A stretch of DNA of 22,165 bases from [Leptolyngbya] sp. JSC-1 (GTDB lineage Bacteria; Cyanobacteriota; Cyanobacteriia; Elainellales; Elainellaceae), in the NCBI GenBank assembly GCA_000733415.1, contig KL662191.1, forward strand, positions 2,321,900 to 2,344,064, written 5' to 3'. Position numbers and translations under genes: made by a program. Below the pieces are notes generated by a model. That model ran no database searches, had not been told where the DNA came from, and saw nothing but the letters and a program-made list of their open reading frames with translations. Below are positions 8,920 to 17,032 of the stretch, piece by piece; positions within the stretch are counted from its first letter, which is position 1; the number at the start of each line of letters is the position of its first letter.

Positions 8920-11900
8920 TTTGAATCCTGCTAATGCTATGAATCATGCTGCGAATCATCTTGTGGATCTATACGAGCTATCCCCGATGCAGCAGGGAAT
9001 GCTGTTCCACTCGCTTTATGCGCCGGAATCGGGACTGTATATCGAGCAGCGCTGTTGTCAAATTCAGGGAATCAACCTGGCCGCTTTTAAGCAGGCTTGG
9101 CAGCAGGTGTGCGATCGCCATGCGATTTTGCGAACGGCGTTTGTTTGGGAGGAATTGGACAAGCCGCTACAGGTCGTCTATCAGTCTGCTGAACTACCCT
9201 GGCTGGAGCAGGATTGGCGCGGGCTATCGGCAGTCGAGCAACAAAACCAGCTAGCCACTTGGTTGGAATTTGACCGCCAGCAGGGATTTGTCTTGAATCA
9301 AGCGCCCCTGATGCGCTGTGCCTTGCTGCAGATCGCTGACGATACCTACAACTTTGTCTGGACGCATCACCATCTATTGCTCGACGGTTGGTGTAACGCG
9401 ATTCTGCTGCAAGAGGTGTTCGCTTGCTACGAAGCTGCCTGTCAGGGTCGATCGATAGTGCTGCCCCAGCCTCGCTCCTATCGGGATTACATTCTTTGGC
9501 TACAGCAGCAGGACATGGCTCAGGTAGAGCAGTTTTGGCGTCGCTTGCTGCAAGGATTTACCACGCCTACATTCCTCCTAGATGCGATTAGTCAATCTAC
9601 TCTGGCTCATGCTTCTGCCATATATACCGAACAACAGCTCGTTTTCACGCCAGCTACAACGAGTGATTTACAAACCTTTGTGCAACAACATCACCTGACG
9701 CTCAACACGGTGATTCAGGGCGCTTGGGCAATTCTGTTGAGTCGCTATAGTCAGGCTACGGATGTGCTGTTTGGCATGACGGTTTCGGGGCGTCCACCCG
9801 ATCTAGACGGAATTGAACGGATGATTGGGCTGTTCATCAACACGGTGCCGGTTCGCGTTCAGATTGATCCAGAAATACCGTTGGTGCAATGGCTACAGCA
9901 ACTCCAATCCCAGCAGGCGGAACAGATTGCCTATTCCTACAGTCTGTTGGTTGATATTCAAGCCTGGAGTGATGTGCCCCAGGGTACGCCGCTATTTGAT
10001 AGCCTGCTTGTATTTGAAAACTATCCTACTTCTATCACCGCTGCCTTACAAACCTATCAACAACAGCATATGTCGCTTTTGCAAATTAATCCCCTACCAG
10101 TCGTCGGTTCAGCTCCCCAAACTAATTATCCACTGACGTTAACAGTGTTACCTGGCACGGCGTTAACACTACAAGTTAGCTATGATAGTCAGCGTGTTTC
10201 TGAGCAATCTATGCAGCGGCTTCTGGGACATCTACAAACCCTTCTGGCCGCGTTTATTTGCTCCCCTGAGCAGCCACTGTCGAGGATACCAATGTTGACG
10301 CAAGCCGAACAGCAGCAGCTTTGGCAGTGGAATCAAACTTATGGGCAGTATGACCTGCTCAAACCAGACCAAATTACTGCTGTTCACCAGTTGATTGCTA
10401 CTCAAGCCGAACGCACACCCGATGCGATTGCCTTAGTCCACCAAGAGCAGCAGTTAACCTATGGTGAACTCAACACCAGAGCCAATCAGTTAGCCTATTG
10501 GCTGCACCAGCGAATTGAGGCTGAGAGCAGCGCTCCAATTGGCGTTTGTCTCGATCGCAGCCCAGAGCAGATTATTAGCCTGCTAGCGATTCTGAAAGCC
10601 GGAGCCGCCTATCTACCGCTCGATCCCACCTATCCCCCGGAGCGTCTCGCCTGGATGCTTGAGGATGCGCAGGTGCAGCTTGTTTTGGCTCGGTCGGAAA
10701 TGGTGCAGCGAATTCCCGAATTGCAGCAACGGCAAGTGTGTCTGTGGGACAGACTAGGGCTACGATTTCAGGCTGACAGTTTCGACGATCCGGCTGTTCC
10801 AGTCAGGCTCGATCAGTTGGCCTATGTGATCTACACGTCCGGGTCCAGAGGACGCCCCAAAGGAGTGATGATTCCCCATCGCGCCTTGCTAAACTACGCG
10901 CTGGCCGCCTGCCAGAAGTTTGAGCTAACGCCCCGCGATCGCGTGCTGCAATTCGCCTCAATTAGCTTCGATACCGCCGCTGAAGAAATCTTTCCGACGC
11001 TGCTGGCTGGCGCAACGCTGGTGCTGCGTACAGAGGAGATGCTGCAACCGGAGAACCTGCTGCAATCCTGCTGCAATCAGCAGCTTACCATTTTGGATCT
11101 ACCGACCGCCTACTGGCATCTGTGCGTCTCAACGTTCACACAAGCATTAACATTATCATCGCTGCCTTCTAGCCTACGCTTGATGATTATTGGCGGAGAA
11201 GCCGCTGCCCTCGATCGCATTCTGGCATGGCAGCAAACCGGCATTCGGCTACTCAATACCTATGGTCCAACCGAAACCACGATCGTCGCCACTTGGTGGG
11301 AGGTGCCGCTGCAAGCTGAACCCGATCTAGTTGCGATTGGACGGCCCATTCCCAACGGGCAGGTCTATGTACTCGATGTGTTTCTCAATCCCGTACCAAT
11401 TGGCGTCGCAGGTGAACTTTACATTGGCGGAGCTGGTGTGGCTCAAGGCTATCTAAATCAACCCCAGCTAACAGTAGAGAAGTTTTTACTCAATCCATTC
11501 ACCGATTCATCAACTTTCGATGCACTACAGTCTCCCTATCTTTACAAAACCGGCGACCGGGTGCGCTATTTACCTGATGGCAACCTGGAGTTTCTGGGCC
11601 GATTGGATCATCAGATCAAACTGCGCGGCATCCGGGTTGAACCGGGCGAAATCGAAGCGTGGCTGGAACACCATCCGACTGTGCAAACGACCATCGTGAC
11701 GCTGCAAGCGATCGATCAATTCCCCGACCAATCACCCGATCAATCATTCTCTGAACCGCAGTTGGTTGCCTACTATTTACCTACTGCTGTATCATCGACT
11801 GATACTTTGCCTACATCGAATGATTTACGGCAATTTCTATCGCAGTATCTACCGCTTCAGATCATTCCTGCTGCGTTTGTGCCGCTAGAGACCCTGCCTC

Positions 11901-14900
11901 TCACCCCCAGCGGTAAAGTGGATCGGATGCGCTTAGCCGCTTCTCCCCTACCGACCGAAGCGATTCAGCCAGATCGCCCCAGCCGCCCCGCCACCCCAAC
12001 CGAGGAACTGCTGCTTGGAATTTGGGAAACGGTGTTGGAACGATCGCCGATAGGACTGCATGATTCCTTTTTTGAACTCGGCGGACATTCACTGCGTGCG
12101 ACTCAGGTGATGTCTCGAATCCGGCAAATCCTTCAGGTGGAAATTCCGTTGCGATATTTGTTTGAACAGCCGACAATTACCGCCTTGGCCCAGACAATTG
12201 AGCAGTTCAGAGCGGCCAAAACACCAGCGGATACCGCACGGATTGTGCCGCTTGTTCATGAAACCTCCCTCCCCCTCTCCTACGCCCAACAGCGCCAGTG
12301 GTTTTTAGCCCAGCTAGAGCCTGACAGTCCGCTCTATAACATTTCAGCCGCTGTGCGGATCACGGGTGAATTGAATCCTGTCATGTTGCAGCAGAGTTTC
12401 GAGCAGATTCTCAGCCGCCATCAAGGGCTACGAGCCGGTTTCTGGACTGTGGAGGGGCAACCTGTGCAGCAGATAGTGCCCCTGTCGCTGGAGATGCCCT
12501 GCCTTGATCTGAGTGAATTGCCAGAGCAGGTCCAAACTCGACAAGTGCAACAGTTGATTGATAGAGAAGCCAAACAGCCCTTTGCTCTCGATCAGCCACC
12601 GCTATTGCGCCTCAAACTTCTGCGCCTGAACGCCTCAAACCATATCCTCCTGCTGACGCTGCACCACATCGTAGCCGATGGTTGGTCGCTTGGAATTCTG
12701 GTACAGGATTTGGCTGTCCTCTATCCCGCTCTCCAGCGAGGAGAAGCCACTCCGCTGCCGCCCCTACCGATTCAATACGCCGATTTTGCCGCATGGCAAC
12801 GCCACCAAGACTTCGCAGAGTCGCTAGCCTATTGGAAAACTCAGCTTCAAGATGCGCCCGTGCTGGAATTTCCCACCGACTATCCCCGGCCAGCGGTTCG
12901 TAGCCTATGCGGAGCAACCTACCGCTTCCAACTCTCGCCTTCCCTCACCCAAGCGCTGCATCAATTCAGCCGTCAGATGGGCTGTACCCTATTCATGACG
13001 CTACTCACTGGCTTCAAGATTTTGCTGCATCGCTACACCGACAGCGACGATATCGTAGTGGGAACGGTAATTGCCAACCGCAACCGCGCCGAGCTAGAGG
13101 GATTAATCGGCTTCTTTGTCAACACACTAGCCCTGCGCAGTAATTTGGCGGGCAATCCCAGCCTGGAAACTGTGCTGCATCAAATTCGAACCACTGCCCT
13201 AGCCGCCTACGCCCATCAGGATCTACCGTTTGAACAATTGGTAGATGCCCTGCAACTCCAGCGTTCGCTCAGCCATACCCCGCTGTTTCAGGTCATGTTT
13301 GTGCTGCAAAATGCTCCCCTGCCTGACATCGAAATTGATGGCCTTACCTGGACGCCGATGCCAGGTGATAGCGGTACTGCTAAGTTTGACCTCACCCTCT
13401 CGATGCAGGAAACAGCAGGAGTGCTGGATGGAACGTTAGAGTATAGCTTAGATCTATTTGCCGCCGAAACAATTGAACGCATGGCGAGACACTTCCAAAA
13501 GCTACTGGAAGATATTGTTGTCAATCCGGAACAGCGGCTCTCTGATTTGACGATTTTAACGCCTGCTGAACAGAAGCAGATATTTAGTTTATATAACATT
13601 AGCCAATTAAAAAATAGTCAACCTATTCAGTTTTCTAGCATCCACCAGTTATTCGAGCGGCAGATAGAGCTAACTCCCGATGCAATTGCCTTAGTGCATC
13701 AAACAGAACAGCTTAGCTATACAGCACTGAATCAAGCCGCGAATCAACTTGCTCATTACCTGCAAGCGCACGGTATTTCTCCGGGAGAATCGATCGGCAT
13801 CTATTTGGAACGCTCTACTGACCTAATCATCAGCATTCTGGCCGTTCTCAAAGTCGGATGTGCCTATCTGCCGCTGGATCTAAGCTATCCAACCGAACGA
13901 CTGGCATTCATCCTAACCGATGCGCAGGTTAACTGGGTGCTGACTCGTTCCGAATTACCCAAGCCGCCCATAGAATTCCCGATGCGGCCCATCTACCTGG
14001 ATACGGACCGATCCCTGATCGCCAACTCCAGTACGCGCAATCTAGCCACACCCGTAACCAGTGAACATCTAGCTTACATCATGTATACCTCCGGCTCTAC
14101 TGGAACACCCAAGGGAGTTTGTGTGCCCCATCGCGGTGTTGTGCGGTTAGTGCGGCAGCAAAATTATATGGAATTGACCAACGAAACTCTGCTTCAGGCT
14201 GCCCCGATTGCCTTCGACGCTTCCACATTCGAGATATGGGGCGCTCTGCTAAACGGCGGTCGTCTTGTTCTGTTGCCCACCCAGCAGCCTGATCTAGAAC
14301 AACTCGCCCAGACTATTGCTCAGCATCAAATTTCTACTCTGTGGCTCACCGCCGGACTGTTTCATCTCATGGTCGAAGAGCAGATGGCTAGCCTCCAACC
14401 CTTGCGGCAACTCTTGGCAGGCGGCGATTCCCTGTCGCGTCAGCATGTGCAGCAGCTCACCCAAACCTATCCCCATATTCGCTTCATCAACGGTTACGGT
14501 CCCACAGAAAACACTACCTTCACCTGTTGCCATACCGTTCGAGCCGAAGCAGATGATTTAGCTAAATCCCCCTCAGACAGGGAGACTTTACCAGTACCCA
14601 ATTCAGTTTCTCCCTTAATAAGGGGGGCTAGGGAGGATCTCAACCCCGTCCCCATCGGTACTCCCATTTCCGGTACAGAAGTTTATATTCTCAACCGCTA
14701 TCTTCAGCCTGTTCCTGCTGGCATTCCCGGAGAACTCTACACCGCCGGTTTGGGATTGGTACAGGGCTATCTCAACCAACCCGCGCTAACGGCTGAAACA
14801 TTTATCCCCAATCCGTTCACTCCTGCATCTCGACTTTATAAAACTGGCGATCGGGTTCGCTATCGTTTAGATGGTACAATCGAATACCTCGGACGATTCG

Positions 14901-17032
14901 ATCAGCAGGTAAAAATTCGCGGCTTTCGGGTAGAACCGGGCGAAATCGCTGCTCTGTTGCAGCAGCATCCAGCCGTACAGACCGCAGTTGTTGTGCCTGT
15001 GGCCGAAGCAGGATCAAAGCGCCTGATCGCCTATGTTGTGCCTATCGAACTTAACGCTGCCATCGATTCGGCTAGTTTACGCGACTTCCTCAGAGCCAAA
15101 CTTCCCGATTACATGCTCCCAGCCGTATTTGTCTGGCTCGATACTCTGCCCCTAACCGCTAATGGCAAAGTAGACCGGCGTGCCCTCCCCTTGCCCACTG
15201 CCCCTACCCCCCGCACCACTGCACCCCGCACTGCCACTGAAACCACACTCTGCCAAATCTGGACCTCTGTGCTGGGTAGACCAGTCGGCATCGATGACAA
15301 TTTCTTTGAGCAGGGCGGTGATTCGATTCTGGCAATTCAAATCGTCAGCCGCGCCCATCAGGCCGGATTCACAATTACCCCCAAGCAGGTGTTTCAATAC
15401 CAGACGATTGCTGAATTAGCTGCCGTGATCGATCAATCAGCGAGTCGAGCATCTGTGTTAGCTGAGCAGGCACTCGTGACAGGTATCGTGCCGCTGGCCC
15501 CCATCCAGCACTGGTTCTTTGCGCAGGCATTGCCCCAGCCGCATCATTACAATCAGGCGGTGTGGCTTCAAGTCAAAGCACCTCTGAATCGAGTCTGGCT
15601 AGAACAAACCCTTGCCGCCCTACTTCAGCATCATGATGCCCTGCGAGCGCAATTTACCGTAACTGAAACCGGCTGGCAGCAGCAGATTACCTCACCATCA
15701 GACCAACTGCCGCTAATCGAAATTGACTGGAGGGAACTGTCAGCCACGCCATTTGTTGATCTCAGTGAACATTCCCATGAACAACAGATTGAACCATCAA
15801 TTGCACAAAAAATTACACAATCCATTGAACAGACTGCGCAGCCGCTTCAGGCCAGCTTAGATTTGGGATCACAATTAGTGCAAGTTGCTTGGTTTAGGCT
15901 AGGTCAGCCCGATGGCGATCGGTTGCTGTTCATCGTGCATCATCTTGTTATCGATGGTGTATCCTGGCGAATTCTGCTGGAGGATTTCCAAACCATTTAT
16001 CAACAGCTCGCTCAAGGAAGAGCACCCCAGTTACCCGCGAAGACGACCTCTGTACAACAATGGGCAGAACGATTGCAGTCCTATGCCAACTCGGACGCGA
16101 TCCAGCCACAATTTGCCTACTGGAATGCCTTCTCTACCAATCCGATTCATTTACCCGTTGATTTTCCTGCTAGCGAAAATACGGTTGCCACCAGTGAGCA
16201 GATCCGCATCATGTTCTCGATTGAACAAACACAAATGCTTTTAACCGCACTTCCAAAAGCCTATAGTGTCCGAATTCAAGAGGTTTTACTGACGGCATTG
16301 GCGCAAACCCTGAGTGAATGGAGCGGGCAATTGTCATTCCTGGTGGACGTGGAAAGCCACGGTCGTGATCATCCTTGGGAGGATATTGATTTGTCTCGCA
16401 CGGTCGGTTGGTTTACGATAATTGCACCGATTTTGTTGACAATAACAGGAAGCCAAATTGAAACTAATTTACAATCAATTAAAGCCCAATTCCGTACTGC
16501 TCTAGATTATTCTTTTGCCTATGGAGCTTTACGATATCTGAGTACGAAGTATGAATTATCTAATTACCTGAAAGCTGAAGTAAGTTTTAATTACTTGGGA
16601 CAATTTGACATAGCACAATTTGACACAGCCCAACTCGATACAGAAAAATCTAACGCCTCCCCTGCTGCAACCGCACCCCTGCTAGAGCGCATCCAGCAAC
16701 CACTCGGCTCGACTCAGAGCTTGCTGCAACCGAAGCACTACCGTCTGGAAATTAATGGTGCCATCAGTGCTGGGCAGCTTTATTTGGACTGGAGCTACAG
16801 CCGCGACCAGTACCACCACTCTACTATCCTGCATCTCACGCAACGGTTTCGAGCCTACCTGTTGGATTTGATTGAGTCTAGTCAGAGCGAGTCTGCTCAA
16901 ACCTCTCAGGCGGGTTACAATCCCTCTGATGTGGCTCTTGTCGAGCTTGATCCATCCCAGCTAGAAGCCGTGTTAGCGCAGGTTGCGTTTGAACCCATCA
17001 ATATTGCAGATGAACCGGGAGGTAATTCATGA
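8912..17032 (+). CDS. NRPS, two modules C-A-PCP-C-A-PCP-E, predicted basic residue then D-Val
   Basis: This is a 2706-aa synthetase. Module 1: the C domain opens LYELSPMQQGMLFHSL, typical of DCL domains that take a D-configured donor, with HHLLLDG at 153-159. A has D687, T783 before YGPTE, and K1002; the hand-read code is D-T-E-D-I-G-T-I-V-K. The two acidic pocket residues suggest a basic side chain (Lys/Orn/Arg class), but I do not recognise the exact code. Its core motif is TSGSRGRPKG (642-651), with Arg where Thr is usual. PCP Ser is 1060 (GGHSL). Module 2: an LCL-type C domain (LSYAQQRQW; HHIVADG from 1251). A has TSGSTG from 1726, D1769, G1861 before YGPTEN, and K2086; the code D-A-F-W-L-G-G-T-F-K is one residue from the classical Val code DAFWIGGTFK. 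PCP Ser is 2138, then E with HHLVIDG from 2343 and SRTVGWFT. A repeat-derived insert of about 27 aa lies near 1884-1910. The tail (YNPSDV...LDPSQLEAVLAQ) looks like a COM donor, and the gene overlaps the next by 4 nt. Confidence 0.95.
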   Translation: MTSLNPANAMNHAANHLVDLYELSPMQQGMLFHSLYAPESGLYIEQRCCQIQGINLAAFKQAWQQVCDRHAILRTAFVWEELDKPLQVVYQSAELPWLEQDWRGLSAVEQQNQLATWLEFDRQQGFVLNQAPLMRCALLQIADDTYNFVWTHHHLLLDGWCNAILLQEVFACYEAACQGRSIVLPQPRSYRDYILWLQQQDMAQVEQFWRRLLQGFTTPTFLLDAISQSTLAHASAIYTEQQLVFTPATTSDLQTFVQQHHLTLNTVIQGAWAILLSRYSQATDVLFGMTVSGRPPDLDGIERMIGLFINTVPVRVQIDPEIPLVQWLQQLQSQQAEQIAYSYSLLVDIQAWSDVPQGTPLFDSLLVFENYPTSITAALQTYQQQHMSLLQINPLPVVGSAPQTNYPLTLTVLPGTALTLQVSYDSQRVSEQSMQRLLGHLQTLLAAFICSPEQPLSRIPMLTQAEQQQLWQWNQTYGQYDLLKPDQITAVHQLIATQAERTPDAIALVHQEQQLTYGELNTRANQLAYWLHQRIEAESSAPIGVCLDRSPEQIISLLAILKAGAAYLPLDPTYPPERLAWMLEDAQVQLVLARSEMVQRIPELQQRQVCLWDRLGLRFQADSFDDPAVPVRLDQLAYVIYTSGSRGRPKGVMIPHRALLNYALAACQKFELTPRDRVLQFASISFDTAAEEIFPTLLAGATLVLRTEEMLQPENLLQSCCNQQLTILDLPTAYWHLCVSTFTQALTLSSLPSSLRLMIIGGEAAALDRILAWQQTGIRLLNTYGPTETTIVATWWEVPLQAEPDLVAIGRPIPNGQVYVLDVFLNPVPIGVAGELYIGGAGVAQGYLNQPQLTVEKFLLNPFTDSSTFDALQSPYLYKTGDRVRYLPDGNLEFLGRLDHQIKLRGIRVEPGEIEAWLEHHPTVQTTIVTLQAIDQFPDQSPDQSFSEPQLVAYYLPTAVSSTDTLPTSNDLRQFLSQYLPLQIIPAAFVPLETLPLTPSGKVDRMRLAASPLPTEAIQPDRPSRPATPTEELLLGIWETVLERSPIGLHDSFFELGGHSLRATQVMSRIRQILQVEIPLRYLFEQPTITALAQTIEQFRAAKTPADTARIVPLVHETSLPLSYAQQRQWFLAQLEPDSPLYNISAAVRITGELNPVMLQQSFEQILSRHQGLRAGFWTVEGQPVQQIVPLSLEMPCLDLSELPEQVQTRQVQQLIDREAKQPFALDQPPLLRLKLLRLNASNHILLLTLHHIVADGWSLGILVQDLAVLYPALQRGEATPLPPLPIQYADFAAWQRHQDFAESLAYWKTQLQDAPVLEFPTDYPRPAVRSLCGATYRFQLSPSLTQALHQFSRQMGCTLFMTLLTGFKILLHRYTDSDDIVVGTVIANRNRAELEGLIGFFVNTLALRSNLAGNPSLETVLHQIRTTALAAYAHQDLPFEQLVDALQLQRSLSHTPLFQVMFVLQNAPLPDIEIDGLTWTPMPGDSGTAKFDLTLSMQETAGVLDGTLEYSLDLFAAETIERMARHFQKLLEDIVVNPEQRLSDLTILTPAEQKQIFSLYNISQLKNSQPIQFSSIHQLFERQIELTPDAIALVHQTEQLSYTALNQAANQLAHYLQAHGISPGESIGIYLERSTDLIISILAVLKVGCAYLPLDLSYPTERLAFILTDAQVNWVLTRSELPKPPIEFPMRPIYLDTDRSLIANSSTRNLATPVTSEHLAYIMYTSGSTGTPKGVCVPHRGVVRLVRQQNYMELTNETLLQAAPIAFDASTFEIWGALLNGGRLVLLPTQQPDLEQLAQTIAQHQISTLWLTAGLFHLMVEEQMASLQPLRQLLAGGDSLSRQHVQQLTQTYPHIRFINGYGPTENTTFTCCHTVRAEADDLAKSPSDRETLPVPNSVSPLIRGAREDLNPVPIGTPISGTEVYILNRYLQPVPAGIPGELYTAGLGLVQGYLNQPALTAETFIPNPFTPASRLYKTGDRVRYRLDGTIEYLGRFDQQVKIRGFRVEPGEIAALLQQHPAVQTAVVVPVAEAGSKRLIAYVVPIELNAAIDSASLRDFLRAKLPDYMLPAVFVWLDTLPLTANGKVDRRALPLPTAPTPRTTAPRTATETTLCQIWTSVLGRPVGIDDNFFEQGGDSILAIQIVSRAHQAGFTITPKQVFQYQTIAELAAVIDQSASRASVLAEQALVTGIVPLAPIQHWFFAQALPQPHHYNQAVWLQVKAPLNRVWLEQTLAALLQHHDALRAQFTVTETGWQQQITSPSDQLPLIEIDWRELSATPFVDLSEHSHEQQIEPSIAQKITQSIEQTAQPLQASLDLGSQLVQVAWFRLGQPDGDRLLFIVHHLVIDGVSWRILLEDFQTIYQQLAQGRAPQLPAKTTSVQQWAERLQSYANSDAIQPQFAYWNAFSTNPIHLPVDFPASENTVATSEQIRIMFSIEQTQMLLTALPKAYSVRIQEVLLTALAQTLSEWSGQLSFLVDVESHGRDHPWEDIDLSRTVGWFTIIAPILLTITGSQIETNLQSIKAQFRTALDYSFAYGALRYLSTKYELSNYLKAEVSFNYLGQFDIAQFDTAQLDTEKSNASPAATAPLLERIQQPLGSTQSLLQPKHYRLEINGAISAGQLYLDWSYSRDQYHHSTILHLTQRFRAYLLDLIESSQSESAQTSQAGYNPSDVALVELDPSQLEAVLAQVAFEPINIADEPGGNS
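9111..9118. repeat. HIP1 octamer
   Basis: GCGATCGC, the highly iterated palindrome common in many cyanobacterial genomes, lies inside the first C domain of the two-module NRPS. It supports a cyanobacterial origin. Confidence 0.85.
10935..10942. repeat. HIP1 octamer
   Basis: A second exact GCGATCGC, inside the first A domain of the two-module NRPS. Two copies are only moderate density, so this supports but does not prove a cyanobacterial host. Confidence 0.85.
11714..11749 (+). repeat. Three 12-bp tandem units in the first A domain of the two-module NRPS
   Basis: GATCAATTCCCC, GACCAATCACCC and GATCAATCATTC encode DQFP, DQSP and DQSF. The repeat falls in the C-terminal subdomain, in the loop after the GEIEAWLEHHP stretch, where length variation is tolerated. 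Confidence 0.8.
14561..14645. repeat. Palindromic, MITE-like repeat inserted in frame in the Val A domain
   Basis: The segment contains stem-forming halves: CCCT...AGGG at 14570-14582 and CCCTT-AAT-AAGGG at 14612-14624. The ends AAATCCCCCTC (14564-14574) and GGGAGGATCT (14631-14640) are imperfect inverted repeats. This base pattern (AGATCC..CCCTT..AAGGGGGG) matches a type of dispersed intergenic repeat I associate with cyanobacterial genomes. Here it is translated as about 27 extra residues between the YGPTEN motif and the PIGTPISGTEVYIL motif, without a stop or frameshift. There is no transposase inside, so it would be a non-autonomous element. The exact ends are uncertain. Confidence 0.65.
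15183..15212 (-). other. Potential G-quadruplex tract (G-rich on the minus strand)
   Basis: Five runs of three or more C with short spacers lie in the A-PCP linker of the Val module, giving a G3+ pattern on the complementary strand. It encodes a Pro/Ala/Thr-rich linker. Confidence 0.55.
16601..16645 (+). repeat. Three 15-bp tandem units in the E domain of the Val module
   Basis: CAATTTGACATAGCA, CAATTTGACACAGCC and CAACTCGATACAGAA encode QFDIA, QFDTA and QLDTE. They follow the conserved SFNYLG motif and lengthen a loop late in the E domain. Confidence 0.8.
17017..17023 (+). promoter_or_regulatory. Ribosome binding site for the Gly-module NRPS
   Basis: GGGAGGT is five bases before the ATG at 17029. 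That ATG overlaps the TGA of the preceding gene in an ATGA junction. A second ATG follows at 17032, but the first has the better spacing. Confidence 0.75.

Noticed and set aside
14561..14645. Intrinsic transcription terminator from the stem-loops
   Set aside because: The stems are inside an intact A-domain coding region and are not followed by a T-run, so a translated dispersed repeat fits better.
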